A DNA stretch of 64,000 nt, taken from NCBI GenBank assembly GCA_964447155.1, contig CAYURM010000014.1, forward strand, positions 10,426 through 74,425. Direction: 5' to 3'. Within the stretch, counting starts at the first letter, position 1. Every line of letters starts with the position of its first letter. Both the position numbers and the translations under genes were made by a program. This DNA comes from SMBSF63 sp034003545. GTDB lineage: Bacteria > Chloroflexota > Anaerolineae > Anaerolineales > Anaerolineaceae. The notes under the pieces were generated by a model. That model saw only the letters and a program-made list of their open reading frames with translations. It did no database searches and had not been told where the DNA came from. Positions 33,976-41,935 of this stretch are shown here, in pieces.

Positions 33976-34972
33976 GTTTGTTGTTCAACAGATTCTCCAC
34001 TGCTTGCAGCGGAGAAATCTTGCGGTCGGCCAGTAAACCCAGCGTTTGCTGGTAGCGCTCCTGCGAAACCGACTCCCGCCAGCGAGACAGGAGGGTGGTT
34101 TGCAAAAGGGAATCCAGCTCGCTTTGCAGGCGGATCTGGTCGCGCTGCTGCCAGCCGCCGCCGTCCTTGAGGTGGGCGCGGTGCTGGCGGATGCTCGCGG
34201 CCAGTTCAGCGATGCCCTCGCCGCTGGTGGCGATGGTGCGCATCACGGGGATTTCCCAGCCGGAGGTTTCCTGCACGGTTTGGTCATCATGCGTAACTTT
34301 CAGCAGGTGTTTGCCAGCGGTGGCAACGGCCTGCCCGAGCATGGCCTGCAGGGCGCGCACGGTGCTGTCGACGCCGGGGCGGTCAGCTTTGTTGACCACC
34401 AGGATGTCGGCAATCTCGAGGATGCCGGCTTTGCTGGCCTGAATGTCATCCCCTGCGCCGGGGGCTTCGACCACCAGGGTGGTGAGGGCCAGACGGGCGA
34501 TGTCGACTTCCGACTGGCCTGCACCGACGGTCTCGATCAGGATCATCTCGAATCCGGCGGCGTCCAGCACCTGCACCACGGCGGCTGTGCGCCGGGCCAG
34601 TCCACCCAGTGCGCCGCGGGAGGCCATCGAGCGGATAAAGACGCCCGGGTCGCCGCTCAGGTCGCGCATGCGCACGCGGTCGCCGAGCAGTGCGCCGCCG
34701 GTGAAAGGGCTGGTCGGGTCGACGGCCACGATGGCGACGCGCACAGGTTCGCTGCCGTCCTGCGGCTGGCGGAAAGTGCGTGCCAATTGGTTGACCAGGG
34801 AGGACTTGCCTGTGCCGGGTGCGCCGGTGACGCCCACCAGATGCGCCTGCCCCGTGTGGGGGAAGAGTTCATTCAGCGCCTCGCGGCCCTGCGGGGTGTC
34901 ATTCTCCACCTGGGTGAGCAGGCGGGCCAGCGCCAGGCGCTGCCCTGCCAGGACGGCCTTCGCCAGTTCCAT
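33968..34972 (-). CDS. meaB: Methylmalonyl-CoA mutase-associated GTPase (MeaB/ArgK)
   Basis: This 334-residue G3E-family GTPase has Walker A GAPGTGKSS (about residues 52-60), a Walker B region and the G4-like motif NKAD. MeaB loads and protects the adenosylcobalamin cofactor of methylmalonyl-CoA mutase. The B12-binding mutase subunit is encoded 21 bases upstream, which supports the assignment. The large catalytic subunit is not in the window. Its stop lies inside the last copy of the 124-bp repeat. Confidence 0.95.
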   Translation of the reverse strand: MELAKAVLAGQRLALARLLTQVENDTPQGREALNELFPHTGQAHLVGVTGAPGTGKSSLVNQLARTFRQPQDGSEPVRVAIVAVDPTSPFTGGALLGDRVRMRDLSGDPGVFIRSMASRGALGGLARRTAAVVQVLDAAGFEMILIETVGAGQSEVDIARLALTTLVVEAPGAGDDIQASKAGILEIADILVVNKADRPGVDSTVRALQAMLGQAVATAGKHLLKVTHDDQTVQETSGWEIPVMRTIATSGEGIAELAASIRQHRAHLKDGGGWQQRDQIRLQSELDSLLQTTLLSRWRESVSQERYQQTLGLLADRKISPLQAVENLLNNKQL

Positions 34973-34993
34973 CTTGTTAACGTTCCATTTCCA

Positions 34994-35404
34994 TTAAAGA
35001 ACGGGCGTGCCGAGCACTGCCCGTTGAATGGCTTCGACCACTTCACCCATCGTCGTGCCGGGGCCGTAAACGGCCTGCACCCCGGCTGCTTTCAAAGCCG
35101 GGATGTCGCTTTCCGGGATGATCCCACCGGCAAAGACGAGGACATTCTCCTGTCCGTTCTCGCGCAGCAGGTTGATCACGGCTGGCACGAGGGCGTTGTG
35201 CGCCCCGGAGAGGATGGAAAGCCCGACGGCGTCCACGTCCTCCTGCAGGGCGGCTTCGGCGATCATGTGCGGGGTCTGGCGCAGGCCGGTGTAGATGACT
35301 TCCATGCCGGCATCGCGCAGGGCGCGGGCGATCACTTTTGCGCCGCGGTCGTGCCCGTCCAGGCCCGGCTTGGCGATCAAAACGCGGATTTTTCGTTCTG
35401 TCAT
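34994..35404 (-). CDS. mcmA2: Methylmalonyl-CoA mutase, B12-binding (C-terminal) subunit
   Basis: This 136-residue protein is only the cobalamin-binding domain. It has the DGHDRG form of the D-x-H-x-x-G motif near residues 16-21, whose His is the lower axial ligand of cobalt, and the GLSILSGAH and FAGGIIP segments. Together with a separate catalytic subunit it would interconvert succinyl-CoA and methylmalonyl-CoA. It is followed by meaB. The need for B12 fits the chelatase gene pair at 40743-42841. Confidence 0.95.
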   Translation of the reverse strand: MTERKIRVLIAKPGLDGHDRGAKVIARALRDAGMEVIYTGLRQTPHMIAEAALQEDVDAVGLSILSGAHNALVPAVINLLRENGQENVLVFAGGIIPESDIPALKAAGVQAVYGPGTTMGEVVEAIQRAVLGTPVL

Positions 35405-35728
35405 AAGACGCTCATCTCCTGATTAACGAGGAAAATTGACGTACATGCGAATTATACCCCGAGAATCATGCGGGGCTGGGATTTGGGTATAATGGAAAGG
35501 AGGGATTGGGTGATTGGGGATTAGGGAATTGGGGCGGAAACAGTTTTGCAGGGTGCAGTTGAGAGGCCGTATCATTTTTCTGTATCAGCAAGACGTGCAT
35601 GCGGCCTCTCAACTGCACCATTTTCTAAAGCATTCTGGCGGCGTCAAACTTCGTGCAAGGGAACACGTTACAGACTGATGTTCATTTGAGCGGGATTGAA
35701 GGAAAACAAGTGTTAAATGTTTGAGTGG
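35405..35728. other. Intergenic region with promoter candidate and an inverted-repeat element
   Basis: These 324 bases hold a TATAAT on the minus strand (about 35449-35454) for mcmA2, a second TATAAT on the plus strand near 35489, G-rich low-complexity sequence (35501-35535), and the inverted-repeat element at 35552-35619. No gene was recognised. Confidence 0.55.
35552..35619. repeat. Inverted-repeat element, copy 1 (18-bp arms)
   Basis: GGTGCAGTTGAGAGGCCG and its exact complement 50 bases later form a perfect 18-bp dyad with a 32-base loop. A related copy is at 37515-37580. The two copies bracket the 35.7-37.5 kb group of small genes. No target-site duplication was confirmed. Confidence 0.88.
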
Positions 35729-36061
35729 TCAGGATTGTATGATTTCAACAAGTTTGTTGATCACTTCGTCTGTTTTTTCTGAGGTCAATTTCCCGGCACA
35801 ATAGGCCACGATTCGTGAATCCGCTGTAAATAAACGATTGGGACGAATATTTGAATCATGATCCAGTTTGCCAGATTGAAAATCTGTGGGTGTTAATGAT
35901 ATCGAATAGCCATCGGATTTTGCAGGTGTGGTGATTTGACAGAGAATGACATCATCGCCGTTTAGCGGACTGATGACCAGGGCAGGGCGTCGTTTTGAAT
36001 GGCTTAGGTCAGAGAATGGGAAGGGGACAACAACAACATCTCCCTTTACAAATTTGCCCAT
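35729..36061 (-). CDS. MazF/PemK-family toxin (endoribonuclease-like)
   Basis: This 110-residue protein has the MazF fold signature: an N-terminal KGDVVVVPFPFSDLSHSKRRPALVIS with the conserved Arg-Pro-Ala, and a C-terminal LFTADSRIVAYCAGKLTSEK. Family members cleave mRNA at short sequences. A small protein gene overlaps its 5' end by 16 bases, in the position of an antitoxin. The start at 36061 (ATGGGCAAATTTGTAAAGG) has a purine-rich upstream sequence. Confidence 0.9.
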   Translation of the reverse strand: MGKFVKGDVVVVPFPFSDLSHSKRRPALVISPLNGDDVILCQITTPAKSDGYSISLTPTDFQSGKLDHDSNIRPNRLFTADSRIVAYCAGKLTSEKTDEVINKLVEIIQS

Positions 36062-36288
36062 GCCGTATCCTCTTCTGGTGAATTCCAGTCCTCACGGAGG
36101 ATTTTTTCGGAAGCGAGCATCGTATGATAAGCTTCTGAGTAAAGAGGAGGAATCAAAGTTTCAGAAGAAATGTGAAAATTCCGCAATTCATAAAAATTGC
36201 TTAATTTGCTTTGGTTTTCTCCAAAAACTGTGGTGTTTTGTCGCGAAGAACTATTATGCAGGGAGATGATGACTGTATCCGTTAACAT
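36046..36288 (-). CDS. Putative antitoxin of the MazF-like toxin
   Basis: This 80-residue frame overlaps the toxin by 16 bases and begins 3 bases after the stop of the DUF3467-like gene. The C-terminus (LASEKILREDWNSPEEDTAWANL) matches a common end of PemK/MazF-associated antitoxins: DW-x-x-PEED-x-AW. The N-terminal half shows no DNA-binding fold I can name. The start is uncertain, and a shorter protein is possible. Confidence 0.6.
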   Translation of the reverse strand: MLTDTVIISLHNSSSRQNTTVFGENQSKLSNFYELRNFHISSETLIPPLYSEAYHTMLASEKILREDWNSPEEDTAWANL

Positions 36289-36291
36289 TTT

Positions 36292-36624
36292 TTACTCGAT
36301 TGAATCGTTCTGAATTTGCATCATTTCTTCGTATGCGTTGATATTTTCAGTCATTACTTCGACAAATTCTTTCATTTTGTCAGGCGTCAGTACCAGGCGG
36401 GCAACACAATTTGCTTCGACTTTTTCTATAGATTCGAGTGCATCTTTTTTCTCTTCGTCTGAATCACCCAGGATTGCAGGCGGCCACACTTCAAAAAAAG
36501 AAAGAATGAAAATATCCGGTTGATGTTGAACAACTACGTTTGACACAAAATGAGATTGCAAATCTTTTGGATATAGTCTTTCGATTTTTATCTGTTTAGC
36601 TATTATATTCTTTCGCTCTGTCAT
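36292..36624 (-). CDS. DUF3467-like protein
   Basis: This 110-residue protein resembles the DUF3467 family, which has a VSNVVVQHQPDIFILSFFEV strand region and an ARLVLTPDKMKEFVEVMTENINAYEE helix at the end. The family is of unknown function. It is the first gene of a tight three-gene run ending in the MazF-like toxin, so it may belong to the same unit. The start at 36624 overlaps, head to head, the frame of the divergent DUF2726 gene. Confidence 0.7.
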   Translation of the reverse strand: MTERKNIIAKQIKIERLYPKDLQSHFVSNVVVQHQPDIFILSFFEVWPPAILGDSDEEKKDALESIEKVEANCVARLVLTPDKMKEFVEVMTENINAYEEMMQIQNDSIE

Positions 36625-36775
36625 GATGAGATTTCCTGATTTTTTTATATGTTTTGCGTCGCATTATTATATTACTATGCTAAACTGTAAAAAGCAAATT
36701 TTAATGACAGCCAAAACGAGAGCAGGAATATCAAAAATTATTGGGCTTCATTCGTCCAAGGAGACAACCTGCAAC

Positions 36776-37468
36776 ATGACAGCCAACAAAAAAGACAACC
36801 CAGGTTGCTTGAGCATTTTTCTGCCATTTCTGAAAAATGCTAAGAGCCAGTCAACAGGACATTCAAGAGAGAAAATTGCAGAACTTCTGCCATATCGGGT
36901 GCGGGATGATTTTCTCTCGCCGGCGGAGTTTTCGTTTTATAAAGTGCTTTCGAATCTGGTTGGTAACCACTTGACAATTCAATCCAAAGTGCGTTTGGCG
37001 GATATTTTCTTTGTGTCCCGGCCAAATAAAAACCGCCCCTATTTTGGCAAAATCTCTCAGAAGCATCTGGACTTTCTGGTATGTGATCCGGTTACGATGA
37101 AACCCTTGTTTGGTATCGAACTGGATGACGCCAGCCACCAGCGTTCGGACCGCCAGGAGCGGGATGAATTTGTGGATCGGGTTTTTCAGGATGCAGGCTT
37201 GCCCTTATTGCATTTTTCTGTTCAGCGACAATACACTTCAAGGGAAATTGCCGATCAAATTCGGCCGCTATTGAAGAAAGTTGTTGCTCCATCAGTTGAA
37301 GAAGTACCACAAGAATCGGAAGCCGCAGTCAGCGAAGTGCCAGTCTGCCCCAAGTGCGGTATTCCAATGGTTTTGCGAACAGTGAAGAAAGGCGAACATC
37401 AGGGCAAACAGTTTTACGGCTGCCAGAATTATCCTCGCTGCCGTTCAATGAAGCCGTGCGACCAATAA
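36776..37468 (+). CDS. DUF2726 protein with C-terminal zinc ribbon (topoisomerase type)
   Basis: The frame opens at 36623, but ATG at 36776 has AAGGAG about 12 bases upstream and gives 230 residues; ATG at 36704 is an alternative. DUF2726 (about residues 40-165) has a restriction-endonuclease-like core: LDFLVCDP and FGIELDDASHQ supply the Asp and Glu/Asp of a PD-(D/E)xK-type site. The C-terminal C4 zinc finger (CPKCG ... CQNYPRC) is the kind found in topoisomerase I tails and binds DNA. It may be a nuclease. It lies in the island with the toxin genes. Confidence 0.82.
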   Translation: MTANKKDNPGCLSIFLPFLKNAKSQSTGHSREKIAELLPYRVRDDFLSPAEFSFYKVLSNLVGNHLTIQSKVRLADIFFVSRPNKNRPYFGKISQKHLDFLVCDPVTMKPLFGIELDDASHQRSDRQERDEFVDRVFQDAGLPLLHFSVQRQYTSREIADQIRPLLKKVVAPSVEEVPQESEAAVSEVPVCPKCGIPMVLRTVKKGEHQGKQFYGCQNYPRCRSMKPCDQ

Positions 37469-37778
37469 ACTTATAGTGGTTGGGGATGACTATACTATTT
37501 AAAAAGCAGTTGTAGGGTGCTGTTGAGAGGCCGATAATCTTTTCTGGCGGAAAACTAATCTGGCGGCCTCTCAACGCACCATGGCGATCTGTGGATTGGT
37601 GCGGTTACGCGAAACGTATAGTACCACCCTCTGGTATTCCTGAATGATCTCACCTTAATGCCTGTTTTGAGACCGTTAAACTGTATAATTAAATTTTAGG
37701 GTGCAGCGCTGTCAAAACATCCGGTGTTGCAAATAGGGGATTTACTGCATACCAACACAACCAAACTGGAGGGAAACC
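37469..37778. other. Intergenic region with inverted-repeat element
   Basis: These 310 bases contain the inverted-repeat element at 37515-37580 and AT-rich sequence with a TATAAT-like box near 37682-37690 that may drive the lipoprotein gene. No gene was recognised. Confidence 0.5.
37515..37580. repeat. Inverted-repeat element, copy 2
   Basis: GGTGCTGTTGAGAGGCCG and CGGCCTCTCAACGCACC form an imperfect dyad with a loop of about 30 bases. The arms match copy 1 at 35552-35619 except at the tips, while the loop differs. Confidence 0.85.
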
Positions 37779-38612
37779 ATGAAGAGCAGTCTGTGTGAAT
37801 TAGTCCGAAACATGAAACACACCCGAGCGGCCAGGATGTGGATTTTAGCAGCCGCCGTGCTTGCAATGGTCGTGGCATTGTCAGCGTGCTCGTCCGGCGG
37901 GATGTTTGTAAAGGCGACAGAAACGCCGACGGCAATGCCGACTCTGCCGTCAACGTCCACACCGGAGCCAACCGCGACCGAGGTGCCGCCCACCGAAACG
38001 CCTGAGCCTACCGCTACGAAAACCCCGCTGCCCACGGCGACGGTTAACCCCAATATCGGCATGATGAGAAACCTGGCCCAGAAATTATATGATGAGGGCT
38101 ATCTCACCTCGACCGAGGGCGGGTACAAGCGCCTGCCAACCTATGACGACAGTTGGGCGCAGATCAACTGGTTCCAGTGGACAGCCACTGGAGAGGAACC
38201 CAAGGCATTCGTGCTGCGCACCGATGTCACCTGGGATTCCGCCAGCCTGACGGCCAATCATGATTTGACGGGCTGCGGGTTTGTGTTCAATGAAAAAGAC
38301 GAGGACAATTACTATATGGTCTATATGGGCCTTGACGGCGTTGCGAACATCATTCGTGTCAAGGGCGGCTGGATTGATGCTCACTGGCATAAGTTTTACA
38401 AGAAAGTTGGTAATCCACAGGGCGGCGCGGAATTTGTGCTGGTTGTACAGGATGGGAATTTCGCTTTCCTGGTAGACGGTGAAGAAGCCATAACGGTAAC
38501 GGATAGCAAGATCAACGGCCGTATGCTGGGATTAACGATCGTTTCCGGCACAAATACGGACTATGGTACCCACTGCCGAATGGAAGATATTGACCTGTGG
38601 ACGCTGCGGTAA
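37779..38612 (+). CDS. Lipoprotein with Thr/Pro-rich linker and a beta-sandwich-like domain
   Basis: This 277-residue exported lipoprotein starts at ATG 37779 behind GGAGGGAAACC. A long signal peptide ends in a lipobox VALSAC, with the lipidated Cys at about residue 37. A linker of about 45 residues is rich in TPT/PTA/TPE repeats, a style common in Chloroflexota. The C-terminal domain (about 95-277) has features of a concanavalin-like sandwich: CGFVFNEKDEDNYYMVYMG and NFAFLVDGEEAITVTD. It may bind a carbohydrate or act as a surface domain. No catalytic residues are evident. Confidence 0.78.
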   Translation: MKSSLCELVRNMKHTRAARMWILAAAVLAMVVALSACSSGGMFVKATETPTAMPTLPSTSTPEPTATEVPPTETPEPTATKTPLPTATVNPNIGMMRNLAQKLYDEGYLTSTEGGYKRLPTYDDSWAQINWFQWTATGEEPKAFVLRTDVTWDSASLTANHDLTGCGFVFNEKDEDNYYMVYMGLDGVANIIRVKGGWIDAHWHKFYKKVGNPQGGAEFVLVVQDGNFAFLVDGEEAITVTDSKINGRMLGLTIVSGTNTDYGTHCRMEDIDLWTLR

Positions 38613-38704
38613 GCGGATTTGAAGGGGAAAAGAAGCCGGGCATTTTCGTTCGCAGGATTGTGGGGATGCCTGGTTTTTTGATAGATTGAAAACAAGGAGT
38701 TCGT

Positions 38705-38884
38705 ATGACGAATAACATTGCCGATGATTTTTATATCAGAAGGCAATTGCGCTTGACGCGGATTATGTATCTTGCAAAAATCCTTGCCTGGTTGATCAAT
38801 TCCCGTGTTTTACGTAACACAATCAAGACAGAAATCATCCAATATGTATACATAATTTTATTTTCGAAAGGATTTTTACCATGA
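38705..38884 (+). CDS. Small 59-residue ORF coupled to the DUF1295 gene
   Basis: A short frame starts with ATG at 38705 behind AACAAGGAG and ends in TGA at 38882-38884, overlapping the next gene's start (ATGA). The product (MTNNIADDFYIRRQLRLTRI...) is basic with hydrophobic stretches. The SD site and the stop/start overlap suggest it is translated and coupled, perhaps as a leader. Nothing in the sequence names a function, and it may be chance. Confidence 0.4.
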   Translation: MTNNIADDFYIRRQLRLTRIMYLAKILAWLINSRVLRNTIKTEIIQYVYIILFSKGFLP

Positions 38885-39747
38885 AAGAAGCAGATAAAAA
38901 AGCATTGATTGCCATTCCGTTGGTCATTTTGATCGGGGTGGGTGTAGCGCTGGCGGGCAGCCAGGGCAGCATGCAGGTATTTGGGCTGCCCTTGTTTGCT
39001 CTGGCGGTGGGGTACGCTTTTGTGCTCAACTGGCTGGTGTACATTTTTGCCTATATTTATCAAACCGAGCATTTCTTTGATCTGACCGGCAGTTTGACCT
39101 ATATCACTACGACTATCCTGGTCATGTTGCTCAGCCCGGTGCGGGATGCGCGCTCGTGGCTGCTGATGGCGATGGTGTTGCTGTGGGCCGGGCGGCTGGG
39201 AAGTTTCCTCTTCCTGCGGGTGCGCAAGGCGGGTAAGGACGATCGCTTTGACGAGATCAAGCCGTCGTTTGTGCGCTTCCTGAACGTGTGGACGCTCCAG
39301 GGGTTGTGGGTCACTTTTACCCTGTCGGCTGCTTTGGTCACCATGACGACCGCAACCCGCAAACCGCTGGGTATTTTCGCGATTGTGGGCTTCCTGGTGT
39401 GGGTGCTGGGCTTTGTCTTTGAAGTTGTGGCCGACGCGCAGAAGAGCCGCTTTAAGGCGGACCCGGCCAATAAGGGTAAGTTCATTCATACTGGCCTGTG
39501 GTCGCGCTCGCGGCACCCCAATTATTTTGGCGAGATTACCTTGTGGCTGGGCGTGGCGATCATTGCCCTGCCGGTGCTCAGCGGCTGGCAGTGGGTGGCG
39601 ATGATCTCTCCGATCTTTGTCTTCCTTCTGCTCACCCGCGTCAGCGGCGTGCCCATGCTGGAAAAGAAGGCGGACGATAAATGGGGCGGTCAGGAAGATT
39701 ATGAAGAATATAAGAAGAACACGCCGGTGCTGTTCCCGAAGCTGTAG
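38881..39747 (+). CDS. DUF1295 membrane protein (steroid 5-alpha-reductase-like / isoprenylcysteine methyltransferase-like)
   Basis: This 288-residue integral membrane protein has about seven hydrophobic helices. The conserved C-terminal motif SRHPNYFGEITLWLG (about residues 208-222) and the tail EEYKKNTPVLFP are hallmarks of DUF1295. This family is related to 3-oxo-5-alpha-steroid 4-dehydrogenases and to ICMT-type methyltransferases. The substrate is unknown. ATG at 38881 follows GAAAGGATTTTTACC. Confidence 0.9.
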   Translation: MKEADKKALIAIPLVILIGVGVALAGSQGSMQVFGLPLFALAVGYAFVLNWLVYIFAYIYQTEHFFDLTGSLTYITTTILVMLLSPVRDARSWLLMAMVLLWAGRLGSFLFLRVRKAGKDDRFDEIKPSFVRFLNVWTLQGLWVTFTLSAALVTMTTATRKPLGIFAIVGFLVWVLGFVFEVVADAQKSRFKADPANKGKFIHTGLWSRSRHPNYFGEITLWLGVAIIALPVLSGWQWVAMISPIFVFLLLTRVSGVPMLEKKADDKWGGQEDYEEYKKNTPVLFPKL

Positions 39748-39778
39748 TTATTTCCTTAACTTTGAGTTTACGCAGCGT

Positions 39779-39806
39779 TGGTAACGACTAAAGTCGTTAC
39801 TACAAT
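39779..39806. repeat. Dispersed palindrome GTAACGACTAAAGTCGTTACTAC
   Basis: A single copy of the GTAACGACT-AA-AGTCGTTAC palindrome lies 32 bases after the DUF1295 stop. It belongs to the family clustered at 5070, 33667, 43690 and 60045. Confidence 0.85.
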
Positions 39807-40005
39807 GAATGACGTGGAGGCTGTTCCATCAGGCTGGAGCAGCCTCTTTGGTTTCTGGTGTGATGTATACTGGTAAAAGTTTTCTTCAAGCAAACGGCAA
39901 ATACGTTCTTACAGGAATATTCCATTGGAGCTTGTGTGCTGGTACAAGAATAAAGTTCCCCCTGGGGGAAAGCTATCGATCCCAACGTTTATTCTATATA
40001 TCGAT

Positions 40006-40317
40006 ATGTATGTATTTGAACCTTTGATGGCGCCGGTTGGCTTCAAGTGCTGGGTGGCATTTCCACTGTCTGAGCTGAAAGTCGAAAATCCTTATTTGAA
40101 AGCAACAATCCTGGAGGTTGTGGATAATCAAATCGTTGCAATCGTGAAGGAAACTTACCAGCGTTTGCTCGACAGCGGCTATACCAATGAAATTGTGCGG
40201 GAAATGATCGCGGGTGTACTACTTGTTGAAAGCGCGAACATGCTCGGTGAAATGAGAATGTTTGATGAAGAAAAATATACCCGGCTGTTAGAGAAATTGC
40301 CTGAAAGCTCCTATTAA
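40006..40317 (+). CDS. Small DUF1841-like protein
   Basis: ATG at 40006 gives 103 residues; a TTG at 39925 could add 27 more. The arrangement (ENPYLKATILEVVDNQIVAI, then a helix, then FDEEKYTRLLEKLP) resembles the small DUF1841 family, in which two short helical segments carry His/Glu residues. Here the usual RHEAIHAI motif is replaced by TNEIVREMIAGV, so it is a diverged member at best. No ribosome-binding site of note is seen. Confidence 0.5.
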   Translation: MYVFEPLMAPVGFKCWVAFPLSELKVENPYLKATILEVVDNQIVAIVKETYQRLLDSGYTNEIVREMIAGVLLVESANMLGEMRMFDEEKYTRLLEKLPESSY

Positions 40318-40742
40318 AATGGCAGCATAACGGTCCGTATTCAAACGCAGCAGGAAAAGTGAAAGCAGGCCGTTAATTTCGTATAGCCAATAAATTGTGC
40401 GGTGCAGACCGCAAAGGTTGGAAAGACTGGCCGCGAATTTGACGTTTGCGATGTTCATTTTCGAGAGGGAATTCGAAAATGTGTGACTGGCGAGGCATGC
40501 CTCGCCATTACGGTGGCGTGGTGCAGGGACAGGGCTCCTGACATGTCCGCTGTTTGCAGGCTGTGGTGCCGGATTTAGCGGTAGGCGATGCATGTTGGAA
40601 GAGTGGCGGACAGATTATAAACCTGTCCCTGAGTGGGATCGGCAGTGGTTTTTGTACTAGAATATATAAGATTTTTATCTATAAAATAGACTTCTGTGGT
40701 AAACTTTATAGCAATAAGAATGACCATAAAATCTCGGATGAG
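40318..40742. other. Intergenic region with a perfect 18-bp palindrome
   Basis: These 425 bases hold GGCGAGGCATGCCTCGCC (40489-40506), a perfect dyad, and a nearby ATTTTCGA/TTCGAAAAT dyad. An AT-rich stretch (40655-40720) precedes the chelatase gene and may hold its promoter. A minus-strand frame from 40593 to 40288 has no recognisable similarity. Confidence 0.45.
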
Positions 40743-41870
40743 ATGGAAAGAAACGGTACAAACATGCCAGTTATTTATCCATTTACTGCCATTGTAGGAC
40801 AGGAACGCATGAAGCGTGCCCTGATCCTGAATGCTGTTGATACACGAATCGGCGGGGTGTTGATCCGCGGTGAGCGCGGTACAGCCAAATCGACTGCTGC
40901 CCGCGCCCTGGCAGAGCTGCTGCCCCAGGTTAAGGTGGTCAGTGACTGCCGCTTTAGCTGTAATCCCGATGCGCCCACCACCTGGTGTACAGAATGCCGC
41001 GAGCGCGTAGAGCGCGGCGAAGAACTGCCGGTTGACCTGCGTTTGACTTCCTTCATTAATCTGCCGGTTTCGGCCACAGAAGACCGTGTGGTCGGCACAC
41101 TGGATATTGAGAAAGCGATCCAGAAGGGCGAGCGCCGGTTTGAACCGGGTGTATTGGCTGCCGCTAACCGCGGTTTGTTGTACATTGATGAGGTCAACCT
41201 GCTGGATGACCATGTGGTAGATATTCTGCTGGACTCGGCGGCGATGGGGATGAACATCGTTGAGCGCGAGGGTATTTCTTTCAGTCATCCTGCCCGCTTT
41301 ATCCTGGTGGGGACGATGAATCCTGAAGAAGGCGATTTGCGTCCGCAGCTGCTGGACCGCTTTGCTCTGTCTGTCGATATTCACGGTCTTTCCAATGCCC
41401 GCGAACGGGTGGAGATCATGGAGAGACGTTTAGCATTCGATGATGACCCTGAAGCATTCCGCAAGGCGTGGGAAACCAAAGAACGCGAATTGACCGAGAA
41501 GATCAAACTGGGGCGCGAGCTGGTTGACAAGGTCACTTACACCACCCGCAATCTGGTAACGATTGCTTCGCTGACTTCTTCGCTGCACGTGGACGGTCAC
41601 CGTGCTGATCTGGTGATCCTCAAGGCTGCCCGCGCCCAGGCGGCATTTGACGGGCGCACCGCGGTTAATGACCTGGATATTGCTCTGGCAAGCGAACTGG
41701 CCCTGCCGCACCGTTTGAAGCGCGGCCCGTTTGAGCAGGGCGGGATTGGGATGGAAGAACTGCGTACCCGCATTGATGAATTCCAGGGGCAGATGCAGCC
41801 CAACCCGGATGCCAAGTCTGAACCGCAGCCTGGCGGCGGAGATGAGCGCGAAAGCCAAAAAAAAAAGTAA
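40743..41870 (+). CDS. Mg/Co-chelatase ChlI-like AAA+ ATPase (zero-frame product of a frameshift gene)
   Basis: The frame is open from 40554, but the protein begins near MERNGTNMPVIYPFTAIVGQE (ATG 40743, or 40764). The 375-residue product has the chelatase AAA+ domain: Walker A GERGTAKST, Walker B LLYIDEVNLL and sensor region LLDRFALSVDIHG. A Cys-rich insertion (C-x4-C ... C-x2-C) lies at about residues 76-94. The C-terminus is a Pro/acidic linker that ends at a ten-A run. Such subunits power metal insertion into tetrapyrroles; with a B12-dependent mutase nearby, cobalt insertion into a corrin precursor is likelier than chlorophyll synthesis. Confidence 0.9.
   Translation: MERNGTNMPVIYPFTAIVGQERMKRALILNAVDTRIGGVLIRGERGTAKSTAARALAELLPQVKVVSDCRFSCNPDAPTTWCTECRERVERGEELPVDLRLTSFINLPVSATEDRVVGTLDIEKAIQKGERRFEPGVLAAANRGLLYIDEVNLLDDHVVDILLDSAAMGMNIVEREGISFSHPARFILVGTMNPEEGDLRPQLLDRFALSVDIHGLSNARERVEIMERRLAFDDDPEAFRKAWETKERELTEKIKLGRELVDKVTYTTRNLVTIASLTSSLHVDGHRADLVILKAARAQAAFDGRTAVNDLDIALASELALPHRLKRGPFEQGGIGMEELRTRIDEFQGQMQPNPDAKSEPQPGGGDERESQKKK
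41857..41867 (+). promoter_or_regulatory. Slippery site for probable programmed -1 frameshift
   Basis: Ten A residues followed by G (including A-AAA-AAG) come directly before the zero-frame TAA at 41868-41870. A -1 slip continues as QKKKVNETDFDS and stays open into the VWA frame, giving an AAA-linker-VWA protein of about 699 residues. An SD-like GGAG lies 19 bases upstream (41838-41841). Confidence 0.75.
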
Positions 41871-41935
41871 ACGAGACGGATTTCGATAGTAATCTGCCGG
41901 ACGGCGGCGACCCCGAACCGGGCAATGACGGCAAT

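Noticed and set aside
40288..40593. Minus-strand 101-codon frame upstream of the chelatase gene
   Set aside because: It spans perfect palindromes, has no ribosome-binding site and shows no known domain.
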